Source of the DNA: Neorhizobium lilium | Lineage (GTDB): Bacteria > Pseudomonadota > Alphaproteobacteria > Rhizobiales > Rhizobiaceae | Direction of reading: 5' to 3' | NCBI RefSeq assembly: GCF_004053875.1 | Contig: NZ_SBIP01000006.1 | Coordinates: forward strand, 124,001-188,000 | DNA: 64,000 nucleotides | In this document: piece by piece, positions 43,652 to 52,710 of the stretch | How the letters are laid out: the number at the start of each line of letters is the position of its first letter | Numbering within the stretch: position 1 is the stretch's first letter | Made by a program: the position numbers and the translations under genes | The notes under the pieces: generated by a model | The model's database searches: none | Seen by the model: the letters and a program-made list of their open reading frames with translations, nothing else | What the model was told of the DNA's origin: nothing

Positions 43652-44510
43652 GGATGCCGGTCCATTTGTCTAATTCGGTTTCGATGAGGTGTTGCATATA
43701 GGCTCCGTCGCGCTGCTCCGGTTCTGGCAGACTTGCGCCGAGCGCCGTCAGCCGATCCCGTACACTGCTGTCGGCAAGTGCAGCCGCAGTCGCCTGCTCC
43801 AAGCGAGAAACCACCGCCTCCGGCGTGCTCTTCGGCACGAACAAGCCCGTCCATGTACCGGTCTCGAACTGCGGTAGACCGGCTTCGGCAGCCGTCATGG
43901 CATCGGGAAGTATGGGAGAGCGTTCTTTGGCAGCGATCGCCAGGACGCGCAACTCACCCGATTTTGCGTGAGGCGCAACGGAAGCCAACAGGTCGCATCC
44001 GCCGTCGATCCGGTTTGAGAGAACATCTGTGATCGTTTGTCCAAGGCCCTTGTAAGCCACCAGTTTGGCGGCAACACCGATCTGTTTGAAAAACCTGACG
44101 CAGGCGACATGCGATGCTGCACCCTGCCCGCCATGCCCCATCGTCGGTCCAGTTTTGCTTGCTTTCGAATATGCGATGAATTCCTGCAAATTCTTCGAAG
44201 GATGGTCCTTGGAAACGTAGAGCACGTTGGGGCTTGAGCTTACCAGGCCTAGATATCGGAAATCTGAGCGCGGATCGTACTGCAGGCGGGGCGTCAACGG
44301 TACGGCTGCGGCCAGTGTTCCCATATGACCAAGGCCAACGGTATAGCCGTTCGGCTCGGAACCCTTAACGCGGGTGGTGCCGATGGCCCCGCCTGCGCCG
44401 CCGACGTTTTCAACGAGGACATTCACACCCAATTGACGCGACAGGCTTTCAGCAAGAATGCGGCCGGTCGCATCCGCAGCTCCGCCTGAGAGCCGCGTCG
44501 AGGAGACCAC
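43638..44510 (-). pseudogene. TctC/Bug-family solute-binding protein, signal peptide and N-terminus missing
   Basis: About 290 residues with typical tripartite-tricarboxylate-transporter binding-protein sequence: GGAADATGRILAESLSRQLG, VLVENVGGAGGAIGTTRVKG, GLGHMGTLAAAVPLTPRLQY, VLYVSKDHPSKNLQEFIAYS, SNRIDGGCDLLASV and PQFETGTWTGLFVPKSTPEA. The frame starts at a GTG just after an in-frame TAA, with no signal peptide and about 45 N-terminal residues missing; the next gene (MHYT protein) stops immediately beyond. Without a signal peptide it cannot reach the periplasm. Confidence 0.78.
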
Positions 44511-44525
44511 GATACCGGGTTATGG

Positions 44526-46868
44526 TTAAGCAAGCGTAAATGCCGGTTTCAACGCCTGCGGTAGATGGATCACGTTTTGGGAGCTCGCAATTGGAAAGGG
44601 GATGGTTTCAGGGCGACCGAAGAGAAAACCTTGCAACAGATCAGGCGACTTACCCGAAAGTTGCGCACGCTGTTCTTCAGTTTCGATACCCTCGACAACC
44701 ACTGTCAATCCAAGGCTCTTCCCCAGTGCAAGTGCGCTTTCGATGATGATCTCTGCCACCGGATCTTCTCCCAGGGCTGCCACGAAGCTGCGGTCTATCT
44801 TCACCTTATCGAACGGGTAGCGCCTGAGGTTGGACATCTGCGAATAGCCGGTCCCGTAATCGTCCATAACGAGGTTGACGCCAAGCGATTTCAACGCCTC
44901 CAGGCAACCCGCAACATCGGCACGATCTTCCAGTAGCGATGTTTCCGTGATCTCCAGCTCCAGTCTGTCCGGCGAAAGCCGGTTCGATTTGAGTGCGGTG
45001 TCTACGTGGTCGACCAGATCGACGCCAAGCAATTGCCGAGTCGAGACGTTGACGGCGACGAACAGCCGGTTGTTCCACGAGGCCGCCTGCCGACAGGCCT
45101 CTCCCAGAACCCACTTCCCAATCTCGACAATGCTGCCGCTTTCTTCAGCCGCCGCAATGAACACGGCCGGAGACAGAACCCCGTAGGTTGGATGGCGCCA
45201 GCGCAGAAGTGCCTCGTATCCTCTGGTCTCCGCCGTAGCGCCATCAACAATTGGTTGGTAGAGCAAAAACAATTCCCCAGCCTCTACCGCGCCTCGCAGC
45301 TCTTCTTCCAACCGCCGCCTTGTCCGCACTTGCTGGTCAAGAAAGCGGTCAAACGCACATATCCTGCCTTTTCCCAGGGACTTTGCGCGATAAAGGGCAG
45401 CGTCGGCATTATTCTGCAGCTGAATAAGGTCGGCCCCGTGGTCCGGAAACGTGGCGATCCCGACGCTCACGCCCATGGCGCCCGCTTTATCGTGCGTCCC
45501 AAACATCGCCTTGAACTTCGTCAAAAAAATCGATGCGGCCTGTTGCGCTTCATAGGACTGACACCCTGGCAGCAGTACGGAAAACTCGTCTCCGCCAATT
45601 CTCCCTGAGATCGCTGCTTCGGTAAACGATGCGTTCAGAACCTCGGTGACTTGTTGCAAGACCAGATCGCCTTCCGCGTGTCCATGGACGTCGTTGATCG
45701 ATTTGAAGCAGTCTAGATCCAAGGTCAGCAGCGCCACGGCTGTCCGGCTGGCGCGAGCCTCGGCGATTGCTGCCTCGGACTGGAGGCTGAAGGAACGCCG
45801 GTTCAGGAGGCCTGTCAACGGATCATGCGAGGCGAGATGGGTTAGTTGCCGGTTGGTTTCCAGACGCTCGCTGATGTCGCGCAGGCCGAAGACCAATGTC
45901 TCGCGGCCCTGGTATTCTATAACACCCTCGACAATCTCGATAGGAAGAGATCCGCCTGGTGACCTAAGGATTCCATGCGATCCTTGCCGGTCAGTCAGAA
46001 AATCTGGAAGAGCAAGGGACTTGAGTTCCGCGACTGGCTTGCCCACCAGTGCAGAAAATCGCTCGTTGGCATGCACGATCTTCCCAGCCCTTGTCAGTAC
46101 AACAGCTTCAAACGTTGCGTTTGCTAGTCCTTTGACATCGGTGAGATACCGGTCGAAGAACAACGCTGCTACGCCGGCGGCGATGAGGAGGCTTGATACA
46201 ATACAGACGCCCACCGCGATGCCGACGCGATCGAAGAAGGTCAGGGCGTTGGCCGCACCTGAATAAAGTGGAACGATCGTGAGGCCGCTCATGGAAACCA
46301 TGTGGTGGCTGCAGACAGCACCAGCGATCAGCAAGGCTGCGGATATAAGCCTCGCGCCGGTGATCTGACGGGAAAGAAGAAGCATGGAAGCAGCTGCAAA
46401 TGCCCCGCCCAACAGCCATGCAGCGATAGATGTCGTAAGCTCGGCTTCCAGGAGAACGGAGGCGCTGATGGCGCTGAGGCCGATGGCATGCATTGTGGCA
46501 ATTGCCAGACCAAGGAAGATGCCAGCCGCTACGGCACCCTGCCGACCAGAGATGTAGAGCGATGTGAAGGTCGCCAGGCAAGAAATTGCCACCGCCACAA
46601 CGATGGAAAAACCGGTTTCCATCATCCGATAGGATACAGGAATACTGTATGACAGCATGGCAATGAAGTGTGTTGCCCAAATCGTGCCACCAAGCACCGT
46701 TCCTGCTATGGCAAGCCACAGATTTCGGTGCGCTTTGACGCACTGGCGTGCGCGCGACAGCATAAACACCGCGGCCAGATTACCGGCGGCACAAACACAG
46801 ACCGCAACGAGCAGAAGCGGCCAATTATGTTCTTCGGTGATACAGGAAACCAATCGGATCATCGTCAC
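44526..46868 (-). CDS. MHYT-PAS-GGDEF-EAL cyclic-di-GMP signalling protein
   Basis: A 780-residue inner-membrane protein. Residues ~15-235 form a seven-helix MHYT sensor with the repeated metal-binding motifs WATHFIAMLSY (~64), TMHAIGLSAI (~125) and CSHHMVSMSG (~186), proposed to bind copper and sense oxygen, CO or NO. A PAS-like segment (~245-335) follows, then GGDEF (SGRIGGDEFS near 425) and EAL (YEALLRWRHP near 552) domains. Key EAL residues such as DDYGTGYS and KIDRSF, and EGIET, are visible, so phosphodiesterase and cyclase activity are both plausible. Transcribed on its own from the gap at 46.9-47.5 kb. Confidence 0.92.
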   Translation of the reverse strand: MTMIRLVSCITEEHNWPLLLVAVCVCAAGNLAAVFMLSRARQCVKAHRNLWLAIAGTVLGGTIWATHFIAMLSYSIPVSYRMMETGFSIVVAVAISCLATFTSLYISGRQGAVAAGIFLGLAIATMHAIGLSAISASVLLEAELTTSIAAWLLGGAFAAASMLLLSRQITGARLISAALLIAGAVCSHHMVSMSGLTIVPLYSGAANALTFFDRVGIAVGVCIVSSLLIAAGVAALFFDRYLTDVKGLANATFEAVVLTRAGKIVHANERFSALVGKPVAELKSLALPDFLTDRQGSHGILRSPGGSLPIEIVEGVIEYQGRETLVFGLRDISERLETNRQLTHLASHDPLTGLLNRRSFSLQSEAAIAEARASRTAVALLTLDLDCFKSINDVHGHAEGDLVLQQVTEVLNASFTEAAISGRIGGDEFSVLLPGCQSYEAQQAASIFLTKFKAMFGTHDKAGAMGVSVGIATFPDHGADLIQLQNNADAALYRAKSLGKGRICAFDRFLDQQVRTRRRLEEELRGAVEAGELFLLYQPIVDGATAETRGYEALLRWRHPTYGVLSPAVFIAAAEESGSIVEIGKWVLGEACRQAASWNNRLFVAVNVSTRQLLGVDLVDHVDTALKSNRLSPDRLELEITETSLLEDRADVAGCLEALKSLGVNLVMDDYGTGYSQMSNLRRYPFDKVKIDRSFVAALGEDPVAEIIIESALALGKSLGLTVVVEGIETEEQRAQLSGKSPDLLQGFLFGRPETIPFPIASSQNVIHLPQALKPAFTLA

Positions 46869-47572
46869 CTCCAGCCGGCACTATTTCATGCGACGTCTGA
46901 CACTGGGGTTAGAAAAGCCGTTACAGTTTTAACGATTGCCGAAATCCTTCGCCGAATAGGTTGCCGTGGGCGCCCAGATTGCAGAGCTCGCTAAATTTGC
47001 TTCCACTTTTGCATTGAGGAAAGCACCTCCGGCGTCGTTGATACGCTACGGTTGAGGGGATTCTCTACCGTGAAACCGAGGCGACCACGTCGTCTGCGTT
47101 CGGCAGGGCGACACGGAGTATTGCGCTAAGGTCGCAGGCACGGTTTCGTTGAATGTCAGCGATGCTCGACATGCGATCAGCGACCGCCACATCAATGCCG
47201 CGAGCCGCCTGAGCGTGCAGTCCGGATACCGTAGCGTCTGTCGAGCTATTGGAGAGGAGAGTGCACTTCATCGATCGTGAGCGGTTCTAGCGTGCCCGGC
47301 AATCGACGGAACGCCGGCGTTAATCGACCGCGTATGGGTTTGACGCCCAAGCGGCGAGGATAACGCGCTTGTCATCGACGGAAAGGCTGTCGCTCTCACC
47401 AAATCGATCGGTCCCCTCAAGTTGCGTGCACTGTGCCAGAACGGCCGGATCCATTGCCATCGCACTGCTATCTGCTGCTGTGGTCGTACATTAACACTTT
47501 CTTGCGGATATTAGTTAGCTGGGAACTAACTATTGTTCGGTAAAAAGGCTTCGAATTAATACGGAGGTGTTT
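46869..47572. other. Intergenic stretch with a small decayed gene
   Basis: Between the divergently oriented MHYT gene and the Cache-GGDEF gene. No intact gene of known family. One minus-strand remnant is listed separately at 47250-47460; a helix-rich minus-strand frame at 47065-47271 could be its continuation or chance. Confidence 0.4.
47250..47460 (-). pseudogene. Small conserved-looking protein with a frameshift
   Basis: From ATG 47460 the frame reads MAMDPAVLAQCTQLEGTDRF, DSLSVDDKRVILAAWASNPY and AVD before a TAA at 47320; in the next frame the text continues TPAFRRLPGTLEPLTIDEVH and ends LQ with TAG near 47250. Joined, this would be a ~70-residue protein of the DDKRVILAAWASD...LRxLP...VDDIL type that is common in rhizobia as an uncharacterised small protein. 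The family name is not known to me; the frameshift makes it a probable pseudogene. Confidence 0.5.
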
Positions 47573-49348
47573 GTGCCGCTCAGCAGCTGGTCTTTTCAAA
47601 ATATTCGCAACCGGATGACGGTCCGTCTCCAAGTTGCTCTCGTGACAGCTGTCACCTGTAGCGCGGCTGTTGGCATAGCTGCCGTTGGAGCGGCAGTTGT
47701 TGCCAAGAATAGCGCACAAGCGAATGCGAACCAGCAGCTAAAGACACTTGCCCGAACCATGGCTGACCGTCTCGACCAGCATATGTTCGAACGATACCGC
47801 GAGATCCAAAACATTGCCAGTCTGAGCCCACTCCAGAACGTTTGGAGCAAAGACGGCGCGGCGACCCGGACCATTCTTGAGAAGCTACAAGCGAGCTTGC
47901 CGGAATACGCTTGGCTGGGTTTCGCCACACCGGACGGCATGGTGCACGCGGCAACGAAAGGGATGCTCGAGGGGGTATCCGTTGCTCAGCGCCCCTGGTT
48001 TGTCGATGGCCTGAAACAGCCCACAGTCGAAGATGTTCACGACGCAAAGCTTCTGGAAAAGCTGCTACGAACATCGCCAGACGAGGCGCCTTTCCGTTTT
48101 GTCGATGTCGCCATGCCGGTGTTCGACGAACATCAGGTTCTGGCAGGCGTACTGGGTGCCCACATGAGCTGGACATGGGCTGACGCTGTACGACGCACCG
48201 TCTTGACCACGCAGGATACAGCAAATGCTGCCGAACTCTGGGTGTCGGCCCGCGATGGCAGTCTGCTGATTGGCCCTGCCGATCACAAATTGGATGTCGT
48301 ACTCCTGACGGACGCTGCAAAATCCGATGGTGTTTTATTCACCGATGACACTTCGAGCGCGCCGATGCTGTCGGCGATGGTCGCGACACGGGGCCAGGGA
48401 AGCTATCCGGGCCTTGGCTGGGCAGTTGTCGCACGTATGCCGGTCGCGATGATCTACGCGCCCGCACATCAATTGGTCCTGCAAATATTGCTGATTGGCG
48501 GAATCGTCGCCGTTTTTGCATCTGCCGTTGCCTGGTTTCTTGCCGGCTCCGTGACCAACCCCCTGAAAGCACTTGCCATTAGCCTCGATCTGATCGGTCG
48601 TCAGGCAAACGTCACCAGTGTTGAACGTCAGCATGGTTCGCTCGATATATTACGGCTGTCAGCTGCGGTCCGCTCGCTGTTGCGCCGGGTCGGCTCGGCC
48701 GAAGCAAGCGAGCAAAATGCGAATTCTACGATCGACACGCTGCAGCGTGAGGTAGAGGACCAAAAGAGGGACGTCGAGCAGAAAATGCTGCGTTATGGCG
48801 CGGACCTCCATGCACTTCAAAAACTCGCAGACACCGACAGTCTGACCGGGCTTCTGAACCGACGTGCTTTTCTTCCCTTTGCCGAGGACGCCTGGAACTA
48901 CTACAGACGATATGGCCGGGCATTCAGCATCTTGATGTTCGACATCGACCACTTCAAGCGGATCAACGATACATTCGGCCATGCCGCAGGTGACGAGGTC
49001 ATTCGCGAGATGGGCAAGATCATCAGCTCTGGTATCCGCGCGACCGACAAGGTTGCCCGGTTTGGCGGCGAGGAGTTTGTTGTGCTGTTGAGAGAAACGG
49101 ACGAAGCCGCCGCTCTGTTGATGGCCAACCGACTGCGTGAGAAGATCGCGAGCACTATTGTTACTGCGGGAGAGCACCGGATCAGCTTTTCCACCAGCGT
49201 TGGCTGCGCTTTGGGGAGCAGTTCAGCACGCGATTTGGAGGACGTTATCCAACTCGCCGACACTGCTCTTTACGTAGCGAAGACGAGCGGGCGTAATCGT
49301 GTGGCCATGGACGGAGTTACCGCGGAAGGCCGACGAGCGGCCGCTTGA
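47573..49348 (+). CDS. Cache-sensor diguanylate cyclase
   Basis: A 591-residue transmembrane cyclase. Helix one (VALVTAVTCSAAVGIAAVGA) and helix two (ILLIGGIVAVFASAVAWFLA) flank a ~240-residue periplasmic Cache-type domain (for example TPDGMVHAATKGMLEGVSVA), followed by HAMP, a coiled coil (REVEDQKRDVEQKMLRYGAD) and a GGDEF domain with DSLTGLLNRRAFLP, FDIDHFKRINDTFGHAAGDE and the active site ARFGGEEFVVLLRET. A GGAGG at 47563-47567 fits the GTG at 47573 best. It makes cyclic-di-GMP in response to an external small molecule. Confidence 0.9.
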   Translation: MPLSSWSFQNIRNRMTVRLQVALVTAVTCSAAVGIAAVGAAVVAKNSAQANANQQLKTLARTMADRLDQHMFERYREIQNIASLSPLQNVWSKDGAATRTILEKLQASLPEYAWLGFATPDGMVHAATKGMLEGVSVAQRPWFVDGLKQPTVEDVHDAKLLEKLLRTSPDEAPFRFVDVAMPVFDEHQVLAGVLGAHMSWTWADAVRRTVLTTQDTANAAELWVSARDGSLLIGPADHKLDVVLLTDAAKSDGVLFTDDTSSAPMLSAMVATRGQGSYPGLGWAVVARMPVAMIYAPAHQLVLQILLIGGIVAVFASAVAWFLAGSVTNPLKALAISLDLIGRQANVTSVERQHGSLDILRLSAAVRSLLRRVGSAEASEQNANSTIDTLQREVEDQKRDVEQKMLRYGADLHALQKLADTDSLTGLLNRRAFLPFAEDAWNYYRRYGRAFSILMFDIDHFKRINDTFGHAAGDEVIREMGKIISSGIRATDKVARFGGEEFVVLLRETDEAAALLMANRLREKIASTIVTAGEHRISFSTSVGCALGSSSARDLEDVIQLADTALYVAKTSGRNRVAMDGVTAEGRRAAA

Positions 49349-49541
49349 TTGTTGCACGTCAAAGGGCGTGGCGTCGGCGTGATGGCAGGCCCATTCCCCG
49401 CTCGCTGGCCCCGTCAACTTGAATTTTCGGTGCTGTCTCAAGTTGCCTCTGATAGAGCTCTTTGCGTGTAAGGCAAATCTTGAACTTCGATCGAGGAGTT
49501 GCGGATCAGATCTCAATCTTCCTTCGCCGCTCAGCCAATCA

Positions 49542-49922
49542 CTACGCAAGCTTACGCACCTCCTGGGTGACGATGGCAAAACCCTTGCCAGCATCGCCTG
49601 CTCTGGCCGCCGCGACGCCTGCATGCAATGTCAGAAGGTTGGCCCGGAAGCAATTCATCGATAACGCCGGTGATATTGAAAATCTGGTTCAGAAACTGTT
49701 TGATCCTTTGCATGGCATCGACTGCGCTGGCGACTACTCTGCCGGGAGTGCGCAGCGCCGTCATCGGCCTGCACGGCGCTCTGAGTTTCTTCGGTACGTT
49801 TGGTCGAGTTTGCGGCGTCGACGGTGAACTGGTCGCGCGCAGCAGCGGTCCCTTCATGCGACGCCGCTTGTTGCTCTGTCCGCCCCGAGAGATCCCCGGC
49901 GCTGACGCTCTGTAGCCGCAGC
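49542..49922 (-). pseudogene. Methyl-accepting chemotaxis protein, signalling-hairpin fragment
   Basis: The minus strand encodes MCP cytoplasmic-domain pieces in shifting frames: SAGDLSGRTEQQAASHEGTA with ARDQFTVDAANSTKRTEE, then VVASAVDAMQRIKQFLNQIF with NITGVIDE, then the hairpin tip FRANLLTLHAGVAAARAGDA with GKGFAIVTQEVRKLA before TAG at 49542. This is the conserved trimer-contact tip, where FQTNLLALNAGVEAARAGD is normal. At least two frameshifts, no N-terminal sensor and no C-terminus, so an inactive fragment of ~125 codons. Confidence 0.8.
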
Positions 49923-50024
49923 GATGAGTAATATCGAGAATGTTATGGTCATAGGCCTTGATAGCATTGCTCGTGATACGCACAATCGCCAATAATCAAA
50001 CACACTCTTCGTAGAATCGATCAA

Positions 50025-50926
50025 ATGTGCGAATTTGAATATGCCGAACTGACAGCTTTCGTTGCTGTTGTCGACCACGGCAGCTTTGTGTGCCGCCAAG
50101 CACCTGCGCATTGCGCCGTCGTTGCACAGCCAGACGATCAAGAAGCTTGAACAGCGGCTCGGCATTGACTTGCTGGCCCGGACGACGCGAAGCGTGTCGG
50201 TGACCAGCCCCGGCGTCCGGCTGTATCGCTTCAAACCAGCAGTCGCCGAGATTGCGTCACCACTCGCTGAAGGAAAGATACAAGCGCACCGCCCGCTGGA
50301 CTTGTCCGGATCCACATGCCACGGGCCGCTTATGCAAGGATATTGGAAGGTCGCCTCGGCGATCTGAGGCGGCGTTATCCTGACATCCCATCCACATGGA
50401 CATTGTCGTCGATGACGCGCTCATCAATGTTGTGCGACACGTTTTCGACTTTGACATTCGCGTATTGGAGATGACAGACGCATCTGTCTCGGCGGTCGCG
50501 ACCGGCGATCCGGTGCATCATGTTGCCATTGCCTCGCCCACTTACCTTGCCGAGCATGGGACGCCTGAAACGCCGGCGGATATGACTGGCCACCGACGCA
50601 TTCAGTGGCAACGTCCCGGCACGGACGTCCCATATGGATGGTGGTTCCAGACTGACGATTGCGAAGTGACGGTTGATGTCGCCGGTACGCTGACTGTGTC
50701 GCATTGTGACGTGGCGGTCGCAGCGGCGGCCGACTCGGTGGGGACCGCGTTCGTGCCCGAGCCTCACGCGCGATCGGCGCTAGCGAAGGGCGCAGTGATG
50801 CCGATACTGACATCGTACCTGCCAACTTCCCCCGGCTGGAGCATCTGTCATCTCCGCGGCATCCGCCTCTCTCCAGCGACGCAAGGAGTCCTGACGTACC
50901 TTTTAGGGGCCAACAGGCATGAGTAG
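50025..50926 (+). pseudogene. LysR-family regulator with multiple frameshifts
   Basis: From ATG 50025 the reading MCEFEYAELTAFVAVVDHGS F is followed in the next frame by AAKHLRIAPSLHSQTIKKLE and QRLGIDLLARTTRSVSVTSP (helix-turn-helix), then in a further frame RIHMPRAAYARILEGRLGDL with RRRYPDI, and finally, after another shift, the effector domain MDIVVDDALINVVRHVFDFD through to GVLTYLLGANRHE. At least three frameshifts (near 50085, 50300 and 50388). An inactive LysR gene without an obvious partner. Confidence 0.8.
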
Positions 50927-51136
50927 ATGGCACAGCCGGCCTCGCGTAACAGTCAAGCAGGAAAAAGACCATCGCAGCCATCAGGTCTGCAGCAATGCTT
51001 CGACGCGTGAACAGAGCGACTGACTGAAAGCGATGCAAACCACTGATGACAGAGGCGTATTTCCTATTTAAAGGTATGGGCAATAACACTGGCCAAAGGG
51101 GCAGTGTCTGGTTTTGAGAATGCAAAGGAGAAAACC

Positions 51137-51505
51137 GTGGCCCAAGCCGTCCTGTGGCAACGCGCCGAAGGCCTGATTATTTTCCTGGCTGGCCTTGCTA
51201 TCTTTTGGCATTGCAACGAAACTATCACGTGGTGGGGGGCTCTTGCCCTTTTCTTCGCACCTGACGTGAGCTTCCTTAGCTACCCTCTGGGACCAAGAGT
51301 GGGAGCGTTCTGCTATAATGTGATGCACATTTACGCACTTGGTGCGGCGCTCCTCGCGATCGGGCTTACAGCCTCTCTACCACTTATCACGGCAATAGGG
51401 GCGCTGTGGTTGGCACATGCCGGCTTTGATCGTATGCTCCGCTACGGTCTGAAATTGCCGGAAAGCTTCTCGTTCACGCATCTTGGCCAGATCGGACGGC
51501 AATAA
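51137..51505 (+). CDS. DUF4260-like small integral membrane protein
   Basis: A 122-residue protein with four hydrophobic segments, starting at GTG 51137 six bases after a strong AAAGGAG. The text LWQRAEGLIIFLAGLAIFWH, WWGALALFFAPDVSFLSYPL, GPRVGAFCYNVMHIYALGAA and LIWLAHAGFDRMLRYGLKL-like C-terminus (AHAGFDRMLRYGLKLPESFS) match the DUF4260 family, found widely in bacteria with unknown function. The open frame extends upstream to 51104 but has no ribosome site there. Followed by a HAD hydrolase gene 120 bp later. Confidence 0.8.
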   Translation: MAQAVLWQRAEGLIIFLAGLAIFWHCNETITWWGALALFFAPDVSFLSYPLGPRVGAFCYNVMHIYALGAALLAIGLTASLPLITAIGALWLAHAGFDRMLRYGLKLPESFSFTHLGQIGRQ

Positions 51506-51625
51506 ACCTGCAGGCTCTGATAGAAATCCGATCACAAATACATAGACTGGCTAATAATCAGCCATGAAATGCGTCTGTCCGCGAAACTAGGATGCTCGAG
51601 CACGATGCAAGATGGGAGCTATTCA

Positions 51626-52336
51626 ATGCCCAATTCCGACGCCACAATGTTTAAGTTCGATCCCGCCCCGAAGGTCATCACTTTCGACTGCTATGGTACA
51701 CTTGTCCAGTGGTATGAAGTGCTGCTGCGGGAGATAGGGGTTGTTCTCGTCGCGCAAGGCCGGGATGTGGCGGACGCTTCCGCAGTGCTAGACACGTTCT
51801 CGGAGCACTCTCGCCGCCTTGCGGCTGAGCGCCCGCACCGGCTCTACAAGGACATCCTGCGCACCGGCTTCCGTGCAGCTCTAACGGAGCACCGGCTCGG
51901 TCACGGCGAAGATGTCGTGGAGAGGCTTGCATCCGCGGTTCCAACCATGGGCCCACATCCCGAGGTCCCGGATGTCCTGCGACGGCTGCGCCAGCGCTAT
52001 AAGCTCGCTATCTTCACGAATTCGGATGAAGACATCATTGTCCATAACCTGACGCGGCTCGGCGTCCCTATAGACTACGTTATCACCGCCGAGTGGGCGC
52101 AGGCATACAAGCCCTCCCCGAAACTCTTCGAGCATGCCTACCGAACAATGGGAGTGACAAAGGACGAAACAGTTCACGTCGCAATGGGCATGTTCACTGA
52201 TATGAAAGCTTGTCACGAACTCGGAGTGCGAGGCATTTGGGTGAACCGGCGAGGGCAACGCGGCAACCCGGACTGGCTGCCCTACGCGGAAGTCTCCGAT
52301 CTGAATGGAGCCGCGGCATTGCTCCTACCAATGTGA
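51626..52336 (+). CDS. Haloacid-dehalogenase-type hydrolase (HAD type II-like)
   Basis: A 236-residue HAD enzyme with nucleophile motif I ITFDCYGTLVQW (catalytic aspartate), motif II around LAIFTNSDED (serine/threonine-asparagine), motif III/IV lysine in WAQAYKPSPKLFEHAYRTMG and AMGMFTDMKACHELGVRGIW, as in the L-2-haloacid dehalogenase group and related phosphatases. The ATG at 51626 is used because it is the last ATG before a conserved start, following GGAGC. Substrate cannot be told; members include dehalogenases and sugar phosphatases. The 3' end is overlapped in antisense by the kinase-tail remnant. Confidence 0.85.
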   Translation: MPNSDATMFKFDPAPKVITFDCYGTLVQWYEVLLREIGVVLVAQGRDVADASAVLDTFSEHSRRLAAERPHRLYKDILRTGFRAALTEHRLGHGEDVVERLASAVPTMGPHPEVPDVLRRLRQRYKLAIFTNSDEDIIVHNLTRLGVPIDYVITAEWAQAYKPSPKLFEHAYRTMGVTKDETVHVAMGMFTDMKACHELGVRGIWVNRRGQRGNPDWLPYAEVSDLNGAAALLLPM

Positions 52337-52394
52337 AACAGACTTGCGCTGCGCTCAGCCGTTCCACTTTAGACTGCCTGCTTTTCGAGACTCG

Positions 52395-52690
52395 GACAAT
52401 TGGAAATGACGGAGTTTCGATCAACATGTCGCATATCGCCATCCGGATAAGTACGTCGTCCTCGATGAGCAGGATCTTCGAATCTGACGTTGAACGTTGG
52501 GTCGGCTGAGAAATGGCGGTGGTCGGCGGCAGCGCCGACGCGTTGCACTGTTTCTGGTTATTGAGGACATGCCGAAGCTTGCGAGCAAGCGGCTCCCGCG
52601 TCTATGGTTTGGACAGGAGATCGACGCGAGCGTCGAGTTTGCCGCCATGAACAATGGAGGTTTCGGTGTAGCGGTACCCTGGACCGTTCC
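52395..52690 (-). pseudogene. Decayed second copy of a hybrid histidine kinase tail
   Basis: Read on the minus strand in one continuous frame, PGYRYTETSIVHGGKLDARV, DLLSKP, stop, TREPLARKLRHVLNNQKQCN, and later SDSKILLIEDDVLIRMAICD and MLIETPSFPIVR. These align with GYTENSIVHGGRLDPGVQLL, SKPYSREQLALKVRHVLNNS and SVLVVEDEPLIRMATVDMLE of the intact kinase just upstream. One nonsense codon (TAG where Tyr stands in SKPY) and loss of both phospho-accepting parts make it a remnant. It overlaps the HAD gene end in antisense. Confidence 0.82.
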
Positions 52691-52710
52691 GCTTGCGCAT
52701 AGGCAGGAGG

